This document shows, piece by piece, positions 47,082 through 55,747 of a stretch of 62,865 nucleotides of DNA. Both the position numbers and the translations under genes were made by a program. The stretch lies in NCBI GenBank assembly GCA_024226555.1, contig JAAELO010000822.1, forward strand, positions 1 through 62,865, given 5' to 3'. The stretch is from Desulfobacterales bacterium. Lineage in GTDB: Bacteria > Desulfobacterota > Desulfobacteria > Desulfobacterales > JAAELO01. Below the pieces are notes generated by a model. That model did no database searches. It saw only the letters and a program-made list of their open reading frames with translations, and was not told the origin of the DNA. The stretch's first letter is position 1; every line of letters starts with the position of its first letter.

Positions 47082-47884
47082 TGTTCCATCTCAGAAAGTA
47101 AAAGGTCATATGCATATTCAGCTGTTTGCCCATCATGAACTATAGAGCAGGCTGCTTTCACAAAAGATTTAGGATCTTTATGCTGAAAAGCGTTTCTTCC
47201 AATGGAAATGCCCTTTGCTCCGGCAATCATGGCTCCTTCAATTGAATATAGAATCTCTTTGTCATTCAATTTACTGCCACCAGCTATCACAACAGGAACC
47301 TGACATCCCTCAACTACTTTTGCAAATGAATCAGGATCACCCGTATAATTAGTTTTAACAAGATCTGCACCAAGCTCTGAACCAACCCTTGCAGCGATGC
47401 AGACAGATTCAAGATCATACTCATCTTCAACCTTAGGTCCCCTTGGATATACCATAGCAAGAAGAGGCATTCCCCACTCATTACATTTTTCTGCAACTTT
47501 ACCAAAATCTTCAAGCATTAAAGCTTCATCATCATCACCAACATTTACATGGATTGAGATGCCATCTGCTCCTGATTTAACTGCATTTTCAACAGTGTTC
47601 ACAAGAACTTTTCTGTTACTTTTTGGTGAAAGCATTGAAGCAGCTGAAAGATGAACAATAAGTCCTAAATCGTTGCCTCTTTTTCTGTGTCCTGTTTTCA
47701 CAAGCCCCATGTGACCTATAACAGCATTGGCACCGCCCTCAGCAACATTTCCCACAAGTTCTTTCATATTATTAAGGCCATAGAGAGGCCCGGTTGTAGC
47801 ACCATGGTCCATTGGGATAATGACAGTTTTGCCATTATGTCTATTTAGTATTCTCTCAAGCCTAATCTCTTTTCCAATATTCAT
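47078..47884 (-). CDS. ADH synthase / DhnA-type class I aldolase in the B12 operon
   Basis: A 268-residue TIM-barrel aldolase of the DeoC/LacD family, closest by eye to 2-amino-3,7-dideoxy-D-threo-hept-6-ulosonate synthase and archaeal-type fructose-bisphosphate aldolase. PMDHGATTG carries Asp26, the Schiff-base lysine is Lys177 (DLVKTNYTGD), Tyr146 is in AMVYPRGP and GGSK binds phosphate. It is not a known cobalamin enzyme, yet it overlaps cobU and cobS by four bases each and occupies the place where cobT is often found. Its reaction here is open: lower-ligand supply, aromatic precursor synthesis, or an unrelated passenger. Confidence 0.85.
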   Translation of the reverse strand: MNIGKEIRLERILNRHNGKTVIIPMDHGATTGPLYGLNNMKELVGNVAEGGANAVIGHMGLVKTGHRKRGNDLGLIVHLSAASMLSPKSNRKVLVNTVENAVKSGADGISIHVNVGDDDEALMLEDFGKVAEKCNEWGMPLLAMVYPRGPKVEDEYDLESVCIAARVGSELGADLVKTNYTGDPDSFAKVVEGCQVPVVIAGGSKLNDKEILYSIEGAMIAGAKGISIGRNAFQHKDPKSFVKAACSIVHDGQTAEYAYDLLLSEMEQ

Positions 47885-48405
47885 AATGTACCTTTTAGTG
47901 TTGTTGGAATACCTGCCACTGTCAAAATAACATTCTCAGATGATTCTGCTATTTTTTGATTAACAAGTCCTGCAATATCTCTGAACTTTCTTGCGAGACT
48001 ATTTACAGGTACAATTCCATATCCAACTTCATTTGATACCATGATCACCGGAATCTTTGAATTTTTCACAACTTCTGTAAATTCATCAGTTTTTTCCAGT
48101 ATCTCATCAAACGTTTTTTCAGCCATCAAAAGGTTGGTAACCCAGGCTGTTATGCAATCAACTAAAATTATATCGAGATCTTTATACTCTTTTTTTATAA
48201 CATCGGAAAGGCCTATTTCAACCTCACTGGTTTCCCAGCCGAAACCTCGCTCCTCCTGATGTTTAACAATTTTTTTCTTCATCTCATCATCAGTGGGTTG
48301 CCCTGTCGCAACATAAAGCCTTCTTTGGCCCCTCTTCTCAGCAGCAGCTTGTGCATAACTGCTTTTTCCACTTTTACATCCACCTAAAACAAGAATACCA
48401 CTCAT
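47881..48405 (-). CDS. cobU: Adenosylcobinamide kinase / guanylyltransferase
   Basis: A 174-residue bifunctional enzyme that phosphorylates and then guanylates adenosylcobinamide. The P-loop is GGCKSGKSS (8-16); HQEERGFGWETSE contains the RGxxW segment and the guanylylated histidine region. It overlaps cobQ by one base and the aldolase gene by four. Confidence 0.95.
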   Translation of the reverse strand: MSGILVLGGCKSGKSSYAQAAAEKRGQRRLYVATGQPTDDEMKKKIVKHQEERGFGWETSEVEIGLSDVIKKEYKDLDIILVDCITAWVTNLLMAEKTFDEILEKTDEFTEVVKNSKIPVIMVSNEVGYGIVPVNSLARKFRDIAGLVNQKIAESSENVILTVAGIPTTLKGTL

Positions 48406-49934
48406 TATAAAATCTCTTTTAAGTCTGTTAGTTCAATCATTGAAGATATATCTATATGTTTTTCAAAATAGTCTGAAAGTTTGTTATACTCAACATTACG
48501 TGCAGGAAGACCTCCGGTTTCAGGTAGATTTGAACTCTCTATCCCAACCATATCAAACCACTCTTTTATAATCGAAGGTCTGTCAAAAAAACCGTGGAGA
48601 TAGGTTCCTGCTATTTTTCCATTATTAAGCGAACAACCATCAAAACCATTCTCATCAGATCCGTTTCTTTTTTCTATCTTAACAAAAGATTCTCCACCAT
48701 TTATATTGGTTTGTCCCATATGAATCTCATAACCGGAACTTTTGCTTCCATTCAGGGAAAAATCTGTAACAGTTGTGACTTTTGGAGATTTCAGGGTTGT
48801 TTCAATTGGAAGCAGAGACAATCCTTCACTTGTTCCGGGTTTATCTTCCAAACCATCAGGATCATGGATAATAGTTCCCATTAGCTGGTATCCACCGCAG
48901 ATTCCAAGGATAGCTCCTGTTTTTGAATATTCTTTTAATACATCTGCCCAACCGGAATTTTTTAGCCACTTCAGATCTCCCCTTGTGTTTTTTGAACCGG
49001 GAAGAATTACAGCTTTATATTTCGATATGTCACAAATATTTTCAATATAAGCCAGATTGATAGATTCGATAGATTGTAAAGGCTCAAAATCTGTGAAATT
49101 TGAGATGTGAGGTGTTCTGATTACTGCAATTGAAGGTTTACTAAAATCATTATTTTTATCCGAGTCAGGGTTTTCAATTACAACAGAATCTTCAGATTCA
49201 ATATTAATATCCTGATACCAGGGAAGGACTCCGAACACTTTTTTGTCTGTTTTATCTTCTATCCAGTCAATTCCATCTTTGAACAGATCAACATCACCTC
49301 TGAAGCGGTTGATGATAAAACCTTTAATCATATCCTGCTGAGCTTTTGATATGCAGTCCACAGTTCCCTTAAGTTGAGCGAAAATTCCACCCCTGTGTAT
49401 ATCTCCAGCCAAAATCACATCAGCATCACAATATTCTGCTATTCGAAAATTTACAATATCGTGCGGCATCAGATTTACTTCAGCGCATGAACCAGCTCCT
49501 TCGATAACAACAACATCATAGTTTTCTCTTAATTTATCAAGAGCCTCAACCGTCTTTTCAAAGAGCATCTCTTTCTTCACATGATACTCTTTTGCTGTGT
49601 AATCTTTTAAAACCTTGCCCTTAAATACAACCTGAGAGCCTTTGTCTCCAGTTGGCTTTAATAAAATCGGGTTCATATCCACATGGGGAGGAACGCAAGC
49701 TGCTTCCGCCTGAACGATCTGAGCTCTACCCATCTCAAGGCCTTCAGGTGTTACACCTGAATTGTTGGACATGTTCTGGGCTTTAAATGGAACAACTTTC
49801 AAACCTTTATTAACAAGATATCTACATAAAGCTGTTGCAATTACACTCTTTCCAACATCTGAACCAGTACCAAATATTGCTATACATTTAGCTTTTCTAC
49901 TATTATTTTTCAATTCCAACTCTCGCCATAACAC
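48405..49934 (-). CDS. cobQ: Cobyric acid synthase (glutamine-hydrolysing)
   Basis: Amidates side chains b, d, e and g of adenosylcobyrinic acid diamide. The 509-residue protein has a dethiobiotin-synthase-like P-loop (IFGTGSDVGKS, about 20-30) and a C-terminal glutamine amidotransferase domain with the catalytic cysteine in GICGGYQLMG and histidine in YLHGFFD. The frame opens at GTG 49934, 32 bases inside cobO; TTG codons at 49919 or 49913 are alternative starts. Also called CbiP. Confidence 0.95.
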   Translation of the reverse strand: MLWRELELKNNSRKAKCIAIFGTGSDVGKSVIATALCRYLVNKGLKVVPFKAQNMSNNSGVTPEGLEMGRAQIVQAEAACVPPHVDMNPILLKPTGDKGSQVVFKGKVLKDYTAKEYHVKKEMLFEKTVEALDKLRENYDVVVIEGAGSCAEVNLMPHDIVNFRIAEYCDADVILAGDIHRGGIFAQLKGTVDCISKAQQDMIKGFIINRFRGDVDLFKDGIDWIEDKTDKKVFGVLPWYQDINIESEDSVVIENPDSDKNNDFSKPSIAVIRTPHISNFTDFEPLQSIESINLAYIENICDISKYKAVILPGSKNTRGDLKWLKNSGWADVLKEYSKTGAILGICGGYQLMGTIIHDPDGLEDKPGTSEGLSLLPIETTLKSPKVTTVTDFSLNGSKSSGYEIHMGQTNINGGESFVKIEKRNGSDENGFDGCSLNNGKIAGTYLHGFFDRPSIIKEWFDMVGIESSNLPETGGLPARNVEYNKLSDYFEKHIDISSMIELTDLKEIL

Positions 49935-50418
49935 CCTGTGAATAATAGTGTTTTATCTCTTTCATTTCAGTTACAAGATCTGCTCTCTCAATTATAGCAG
50001 GAGTAGCACCTCTTCCGGTTATTACAAGCTCAAGCTCGTCAGGCTTAGAATCTATAATCTTAATCAGCTCTTCCTCACCAAAAAGATTGCACATTACAGC
50101 AACATTACCCTCTTCAATGATTATAAGATCATGTTTTCCTTCTTTAATAAGCTCTCTTATAAGACTCAGACCCTCTTGACCTGCAAAAATATCCTCATCG
50201 GATGGATTACCCTTAACAAACTTACCAAGCCCAAACTGCTTTACAGTAATATTTTCGAACTTTGAAAGGGCTTTAATCTCGCTGTAATCACCCTGTTTAA
50301 GGAATTGAACTATATATACGTTTAAACCAGCACCCGCTGCTCTTATAGCAAGACCAAGTGATGCGGTTGTTTTTCCCTTTCCATTACCTGTGTAGACCTG
50401 AACATAACCTTTTTTCAT
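49903..50418 (-). CDS. cobO: Cob(I)yrinic acid a,c-diamide adenosyltransferase
   Basis: A 171-residue ATP:corrinoid adenosyltransferase of the BtuR/CobA/CobO family. The P-loop GNGKGKTT lies at 11-18 and the family segments GLAIRAAGAGL, VQFLKQG and GRGATPAIIERADLVTEM are clear. AAGGAG before the start gives a strong ribosome binding site. It is the first gene after the 440-bp gap in the B12 run, so a promoter may lie there. Confidence 0.95.
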   Translation of the reverse strand: MKKGYVQVYTGNGKGKTTASLGLAIRAAGAGLNVYIVQFLKQGDYSEIKALSKFENITVKQFGLGKFVKGNPSDEDIFAGQEGLSLIRELIKEGKHDLIIIEEGNVAVMCNLFGEEELIKIIDSKPDELELVITGRGATPAIIERADLVTEMKEIKHYYSQGVMARVGIEK

Positions 50419-50475
50419 AGCTACTCCTTAATCTCTAAAGGTAAAACTAATTTCCAAATTCAAAACACTAAAACC

Positions 50476-50857
50476 AAAACTTTTTGTAAAAAGTTTAACC
50501 AAAAACTTTATGATGGCACTTCGTGCAAAAATCTTAGTAAAATGTAATCATCCTTCTGTTAATCAAGATTTTCAATAGTTTGATAAACAATGTTAAAAAT
50601 AAAAAGTCATCATTCCCGAGAAAATTTGGTTTGTTTTTTGAGTCGGGAATAAAAAACGAACCCTGGATCCCTGATACTTCAAGAATAAACAAGTTTATTT
50701 TGAAGTTCTGGGATGACAACAGTTCAAGCAAATAATAATTAGGATTTTGGAAGAAGTACAAGATATTCAAAAAACTTTATCCGCAGGAATATTTTGTTAT
50801 TTTGAGGAATAATTTTTTTAATAACGCAGTAATTCTTTCAAAAGACAATTATTACAA
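50476..50857. other. Intergenic gap splitting the B12 superoperon
   Basis: The space between cobO and cbiH has a near-perfect palindrome AAACTTTTTGTAAAAAGTTT (about 50477-50496) and the REP-like element listed separately. A 78-codon frame on the minus strand (50534-50770) crosses the element and is not credible. No conserved B12-box or cobalamin riboswitch pattern is visible. I could not assign a promoter with confidence. Confidence 0.55.
50606..50717. repeat. REP/MITE-like palindromic element
   Basis: Begins GTCATCATTCCCGAG and ends TTCTGGGATGAC. Inside are TTCCCGA paired with TCGGGAA and ACTTCAA...TTGAAGT stems. This resembles the GTCATTCCCG-type intergenic repeats of many Gram-negative genomes and is unrelated in sequence to the E family at 1-26 kb. 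Confidence 0.7.
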
Positions 50858-51730
50858 TTATAATGTGTACTTCTTACCGTAACCCCTTGGTGTTATCATA
50901 AAATTCATATATTCACTGGTTGTACTGTTACCGACAAAAACAGTTGTAAGCATATCCACATCTGCATGATCAAGATTACCAAGAGTTGTTATCTTAACAC
51001 TCTCTTCCTCTCTCATTGCACTTTTAACAATTCCAACAGGTGTTTCAGGATCACGGTATTTTAAAATAATTTCCTGGGCTTTACCAAGCTGCCAGTCTCT
51101 TTTTTTACTCTTTGGATTGAACAGAACAATTGAAAAGTCTGCCATTGCTGCACCTTCAACTCTTTTTTCGATCTGCTTCCACGGTGTTAGAAGGTCACTG
51201 AGACTAATTACTGCAAAATCGTGCGTGAGAGGTGCTCCTAAAAGAGATGCACCCGATGAAAGAGCTGGTATTCCAGGAATAACTTCAATTTGAAGTGAGA
51301 ACTTTCTTTCAAGTGCTGTTGCTTCATGGGCTGATCTTATAATTGGGATATCTTTTTGTTCACAAATTTCGAAGGCAAGCCCTGCCATTGCATATATTCC
51401 GGGATCTCCACTTGAAATTATTACAGTATTTTTTCCACCCAATGCAGAATCAATAGCTGCCTGAACTCTATCAACCTCTTTTTTCATGGACGTGCTGATG
51501 ATTGTCTTTCCCTCAACAAGTTCCTTAATAAGCTCAATATAAGTTGTGTAACCAACAATAATATCCGCACTTTCGATTATGTCAAAAGCCTTCTTTGACA
51601 TATGGTCGATGTCACCAGGGCCAATCCCAACTATATAGAGGTTTTTGCTATCGCTATTGTCACATTTTTCGTTTTGGTCTTTGGTATCAGTAGTTTCCCC
51701 TGACTCGCCAGTATCGCTGCTGCTTCGCAT
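50858..51730 (-). CDS. cbiH: Precorrin-3B / cobalt-precorrin-3 C17-methyltransferase
   Basis: Catalyses C17 methylation and ring contraction in corrin synthesis. A 290-residue SAM methyltransferase of the tetrapyrrole family: NLYIVGIGPGD (about 31-41), STSMKKEVDR, SSGDPGIYAMA and VIPGIPALSSGASLLGAPL. The first 30 residues are an unusual Ser/Asp/Glu/Thr-rich stretch encoded over the last 100 bases of cbiG in another frame; no other start codon is available closer to the conserved part. Confidence 0.93.
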   Translation of the reverse strand: MRSSSDTGESGETTDTKDQNEKCDNSDSKNLYIVGIGPGDIDHMSKKAFDIIESADIIVGYTTYIELIKELVEGKTIISTSMKKEVDRVQAAIDSALGGKNTVIISSGDPGIYAMAGLAFEICEQKDIPIIRSAHEATALERKFSLQIEVIPGIPALSSGASLLGAPLTHDFAVISLSDLLTPWKQIEKRVEGAAMADFSIVLFNPKSKKRDWQLGKAQEIILKYRDPETPVGIVKSAMREEESVKITTLGNLDHADVDMLTTVFVGNSTTSEYMNFMITPRGYGKKYTL

Positions 51731-52638
51731 ACGCTTTTTGCTCCTATATGTTTCATCGCCATCTCAGACGGCGTTTTAATATTCGAAACTGAATTAAGTT
51801 CATTTTTATCAAAATACTTTACAGGCAAATTCATACCTTGCGCAAGTTCTGTTATGCCAATTTCATCCATTTTAACATCCACAGTTGCTAAAGCTTTTAA
51901 ACTGAGAACGGAATAATTATTATTTTCAAGCACTTGGAAGAGCAAACCTTTCATCTCATCCATATCTGTACCTCTGTTGCAGCCAATACCTGCAGAAAGC
52001 ATCCTTGGCCTTAATAACAAAGGGTCAGAACTATACTCTTTTTCTATGTAATCAACCACAAGATCCGGATTATCTGAATCACTGACCAGATTAACTTTCT
52101 TTAGATGTGGTGTGACTAAATTAAGAGGATCAAAAATCCTTATTTTTTTACCATTAAGAATGAGTGAATTAATTTTTTTTATATTTTCAGGATTTTCTAT
52201 GGATATGTCATTTTCAACAGCAATAACATCTATTGCAGGTAGATTGTTTACATCCGTTGCTGTAGTTATGACTGGATTTGCACCTAAAATTTCAGATATT
52301 TTTATGCAGAGCCTGTTTGATCCACCGATGTGCCCTGAAAGAAGACTGATAACGTTTAATCCCTTGTCATCGATAACCAGTACAGCAGGGTCTGTGGTTT
52401 TCGATTTAATAAGGTCTGAGATTAATCTAACAGTTATTCCAGTGGACATGATAAAGATATGCCCGTTATATTTGTTAAAGTTTTCTCTGATAGATTCTTT
52501 TAAACTATCGAAAAAGCAGGCATTTTTAGCATTTTTGAGTTTTCTGGAAGCAAAAAGGTCAAATCCCATATCTTTTTCAAGATTCTCAGATATCTTCAAA
52601 CCACCTTCTGTTATAACCCAAACTGCTGTTTTATCCAT
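51631..52638 (-). CDS. cbiG: Cobalt-precorrin 5A hydrolase
   Basis: Opens the delta-lactone of cobalt-precorrin-5A, releasing acetaldehyde; found only in the anaerobic pathway. The frame reaches 52722, but the ATG at 52638 (MDKTAVWVITEGGLKI), overlapping the cbiF stop by eight bases, matches homologues (335 residues). Segments MSTGITVRLISDLI, SGHIGGSNRL and the C-terminal AGIGCNRGTDMDEM domain are characteristic. Its last 100 bases also encode the start of cbiH. Confidence 0.93.
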   Translation of the reverse strand: MDKTAVWVITEGGLKISENLEKDMGFDLFASRKLKNAKNACFFDSLKESIRENFNKYNGHIFIMSTGITVRLISDLIKSKTTDPAVLVIDDKGLNVISLLSGHIGGSNRLCIKISEILGANPVITTATDVNNLPAIDVIAVENDISIENPENIKKINSLILNGKKIRIFDPLNLVTPHLKKVNLVSDSDNPDLVVDYIEKEYSSDPLLLRPRMLSAGIGCNRGTDMDEMKGLLFQVLENNNYSVLSLKALATVDVKMDEIGITELAQGMNLPVKYFDKNELNSVSNIKTPSEMAMKHIGAKSVCEAAAILASQGKLLIPKTKTKNVTIAIAKTSI

Positions 52639-53413
52639 TGCTGTCCCGATATGCATGTTTAAAGTCTTCTGCATAAAGCTTTGATTTATATTTAAGTCCA
52701 ACACCAGTATCTTTAACATCAAGAGACTTACTGATTATGATAAGTGCCTGATGGTCTATTTTTTCTTTTTTGACTATTTCTTCTATTTCAGTGGCTTTTC
52801 CATAAAATATTTTCTGCTCAGGCTGGCTCACTCTAAAAGCAATTGCACAATTTGCCTCTTCCCCGTATGCTTTAACAAGAATATCCTGAACTTTTCCTAC
52901 GTGCATAATGCTTAGATATATTGCAAGTGAAGCCTGATGTTTGGCTAACGATTCAAGAGATTCTGTTTCCGGTACTTTTGTTCTTCCTGAAATTCTGGTC
53001 AAAATAAGGGTCTGAGTAATTTCAGGAAGAGTATATTCAATGTTCATAGCTGCTGCCGCTGCAAAAGCTGCTGTAATACCCGGGATTACAAAGTAAGTGA
53101 TTTCATGTTTATCAAGCTCTTTCATCTGCTCATAAATAGCACCATATAGAGCAGGGTCTCCCGTATGAAGTCTTACAACCTTTCCATCTTTATCATGAAC
53201 TCTTTTAATAGCATCTATAATCTCATCAAGATGCATGGAAGCGCTGTTTAAAATCTCTGTTTTCTCTCTTGCCCACTTTAAAACAGCTTCAGGTACAAGG
53301 GAACCTGCATATATTATCAGGTCTGCACTTTCCAAAGCTTTCATCCCTTTTACTGAAATAAGCTCAGGATCACCAGGCCCTGCACCAACAAATATTACTG
53401 GATTCTCTTTCAT
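52631..53413 (-). CDS. cbiF: Precorrin-4 / cobalt-precorrin-4 C11-methyltransferase
   Basis: A 260-residue SAM-dependent methyltransferase: VIFVGAGPGDPELISVKG at the N-terminus, YAGSLVPEAVL, RLHTGDPALYGAIYEQM and GITAAFAAAAAMNIEYTLPEITQTLILTR segments are those of CbiF/CobM. The frame runs 33 bases further upstream into cbiET; the ATG at 53413 with GGAATAAAG upstream is preferred. cbiG starts inside its end. Confidence 0.94.
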   Translation of the reverse strand: MKENPVIFVGAGPGDPELISVKGMKALESADLIIYAGSLVPEAVLKWAREKTEILNSASMHLDEIIDAIKRVHDKDGKVVRLHTGDPALYGAIYEQMKELDKHEITYFVIPGITAAFAAAAAMNIEYTLPEITQTLILTRISGRTKVPETESLESLAKHQASLAIYLSIMHVGKVQDILVKAYGEEANCAIAFRVSQPEQKIFYGKATEIEEIVKKEKIDHQALIIISKSLDVKDTGVGLKYKSKLYAEDFKHAYRDSNG

Positions 53414-53418
53414 AATCT

Positions 53419-54633
53419 TTATTCCTTTTTTCCGGTAACAATCCAAACCGGATTTAAACTTTTTAACATCAGCTCACCTGCAATTGCCGATCCTCTACTT
53501 ACCGAAAGCTGGACAACATCAGGTTCCATATTATGCTTTTTTAAAGAATTAACAGCCGTTTCAAGACTTTTCAGAACCACGGTATTAATGACTATGATCC
53601 CATCTTTTTTAAGTTTTTTTATTGATTCATCCACAATCTTCTCAAGGTTCTTACCGCCACCGCCAATAAAAACTCTGTCAGGTTCTGGTAATTCTGAAAT
53701 TCCTTCGGGAAGGTCAAGATTTTTTACTTCTATATTAGAGCAATTAAACTTCTTAATATTATTTTTTATCTGAGTAACTCTATCTCTGTTTTTTTCCACA
53801 GAGTAAATTGAACCATCACTAATAAAAAAGGCAGCTTCTACAGAAACAGAACCACTTCCAGCTCCAAGATCCCAAAAAACGGAACTATCTTCCAATCTTA
53901 GTTTGGAAAGAGTTACTGCTCTTACTTCAGATTTTGTAATCAGACCATTTTCATGTTCATACTCATCTTCAGGAAGTCCGGGATATGGAGAACGTCCCTC
54001 ACTTTTCTCTTCACTAATAAAAACTGCTATGTTTAACTCATCAAAATTTTTATTTACTGCTTCCTCAAGTTTGTACCATTCAAATTTTTCATCAGAAGCC
54101 CCCATTTTCTCAAAAACACAAACCTTAAACCAGTTTATTCCGTTTTCAAGAAGAGTTTTTGAAACTGCTGCCGGAGTGTTCACAATATCGGTAAAAACCA
54201 CTATTTTATTATTACTTCTGAATGTCCTTAAAAAATCTCTGTCAAAAATTCTTCCATGTAGAGATATAGATTTAACATCACTCCATTTTTCTTTTATTCT
54301 TGAAAATGCAGCCGAAACTGAATTTATGTTCGGGTGTATATTTATGTTTTCTTTACCGATTTTTTTAATGAGATAAGAGCCAATTCCATAATATAGTGGA
54401 TCTCCTGAAGCAAGTATAACTACTTTTTTATTTGATTTTTGACTCAATATATAATTAGAAATTTCAGATATTTTTTTATCTATCTCAATCTTTTCACAAT
54501 CCTTTTCTTCAAACATTGAAAGATGCCTTTTACCACCAATTAAAACATCAGCATTATCAATTAAGGATAGATGCGCAGCTGTTAAATCATTATATGAAAC
54601 ACCTGTTCCGATTATGTTTACTATATTATCCAT
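53419..54633 (-). CDS. cbiET: Fused cobalt-precorrin-7 C5-methyltransferase / precorrin-6B decarboxylating C15-methyltransferase
   Basis: A 404-residue fusion of CbiE (about 1-200; NIIGTGVSYNDLTAAHLS, LASGDPLYYGIGSYL) and CbiT (about 210-404; class I SAM fold with DLGAGSGSVSVEAAF and RVFIGGGGKNLEKI), equivalent to CobL of the aerobic pathway. It performs C5 and C15 methylation and decarboxylation of the C12 acetate. It lies nine bases after cbiD. Confidence 0.95.
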   Translation of the reverse strand: MDNIVNIIGTGVSYNDLTAAHLSLIDNADVLIGGKRHLSMFEEKDCEKIEIDKKISEISNYILSQKSNKKVVILASGDPLYYGIGSYLIKKIGKENINIHPNINSVSAAFSRIKEKWSDVKSISLHGRIFDRDFLRTFRSNNKIVVFTDIVNTPAAVSKTLLENGINWFKVCVFEKMGASDEKFEWYKLEEAVNKNFDELNIAVFISEEKSEGRSPYPGLPEDEYEHENGLITKSEVRAVTLSKLRLEDSSVFWDLGAGSGSVSVEAAFFISDGSIYSVEKNRDRVTQIKNNIKKFNCSNIEVKNLDLPEGISELPEPDRVFIGGGGKNLEKIVDESIKKLKKDGIIVINTVVLKSLETAVNSLKKHNMEPDVVQLSVSRGSAIAGELMLKSLNPVWIVTGKKE

Positions 54634-54642
54634 TTTATTCTT

Positions 54643-55746
54643 TCAGCTTCTGAAAGCTATTCTACCATCAAAATCAAAAATTACAGATTTTATCTCAATA
54701 CCCTCTCCTGCAAACTTTTCAGCAGATCTTACTATCTTTTCACCAACATAAGTAATTACCTCATTATAATTGGGATATATATATGTAAATGCTTCTCTCG
54801 CAGTATTTGATTCCAAAACCTTCTTTGTCAGCTCTTTATCTTCAGTTTTTTCAAAGCACCAGCCCGACAGTTTTTCCATGGTTAGTTCAGACTTTCCAGC
54901 ATGTGTATGTGGAAACCCAAGGGCCATTTTAACAGCTTTTCCGAAGAAAACTGCTAAAGTAACTTTTTTTATTTTGCTCTGACTCGCTAAATCGAGAGAT
55001 TTCTGAAAAAAATCTCCGATCTGAACAAAAGACTCTTCTTTTAAATCACTTAAAAGTTCCTGTGAAAACCTTTCGCTTCTTCTACCCGTTGTTAAAACAA
55101 GTTCATCAATAGAGTTTGCCCTTGCAACATTAATAGATGCTCCAATAGTTGCAATATAAGCGTCATGGCTCATGGGTCTTACTATTCCTGTGGTTCCAAG
55201 AATTGAAATTCCTCCAACAATACCAAGTCTGTCATTCAAGGTATTTTTTGCAAGGATTTCACCTCTTGGGACAAAAACCTCAATTTCAACTCTTTTAAAA
55301 TCATCACCAAGAACTTCATTTACTGAGTTGTTGATCATCTTAACAGGGCCAGAATTAATAGCAGGGTTTCCAGGTTCAACCTCAAGCCCTTTTTTGGTAA
55401 TTTTGCCAACTCCAATGCCACCTGAAATTATAACTTCATGTGCCTTAAGCCCTTCAGAATCAACTATTTTAACCTTTGCACCAATTTCAGCCTTGTGGGT
55501 TATATCAGGGTCATCTCCGGCATCTTTGATTACAGTGCATGTGGCAATGTCATTTTCAATACTACTTCTTTTTACCTCAATATCTCTGTGACCCTTGCTT
55601 AAGAAGTGTATCCGAACTATCTCTCTTTCATCACCAGAAAGAAGATATAAGGCGCCCTTTACTGAAGCTGCGGCCGCTGCTCCGGTAGTAAAACCTTCTT
55701 TCAGTCTCTCTTTTCTCTCAGAATTTTTATTATTTTCTTTATTCAT
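54643..55746 (-). CDS. cbiD: Cobalt-precorrin-5B C1-methyltransferase
   Basis: The C1-methyltransferase specific to the anaerobic B12 pathway, 367 residues. The signature GFTTGAAAAASVKGALYLL lies near the N-terminus, with GGIGVGKITKKGLEVEPG and GILGTTGIVRPMS-like segments further on. It is followed by cbiET and preceded by the Gate-domain membrane protein gene at one base, so the membrane protein is embedded in the pathway operon. Confidence 0.95.
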   Translation of the reverse strand: MNKENNKNSERKERLKEGFTTGAAAAASVKGALYLLSGDEREIVRIHFLSKGHRDIEVKRSSIENDIATCTVIKDAGDDPDITHKAEIGAKVKIVDSEGLKAHEVIISGGIGVGKITKKGLEVEPGNPAINSGPVKMINNSVNEVLGDDFKRVEIEVFVPRGEILAKNTLNDRLGIVGGISILGTTGIVRPMSHDAYIATIGASINVARANSIDELVLTTGRRSERFSQELLSDLKEESFVQIGDFFQKSLDLASQSKIKKVTLAVFFGKAVKMALGFPHTHAGKSELTMEKLSGWCFEKTEDKELTKKVLESNTAREAFTYIYPNYNEVITYVGEKIVRSAEKFAGEGIEIKSVIFDFDGRIAFRS

Positions 55747-55747
55747 A

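Noticed and set aside
50534-50770. 78-codon minus-strand frame in the B12 operon gap
   Set aside because: It spans the palindromic element 50606-50717 and reads as low-complexity Leu/Phe/Ile; no ribosome binding site was seen.
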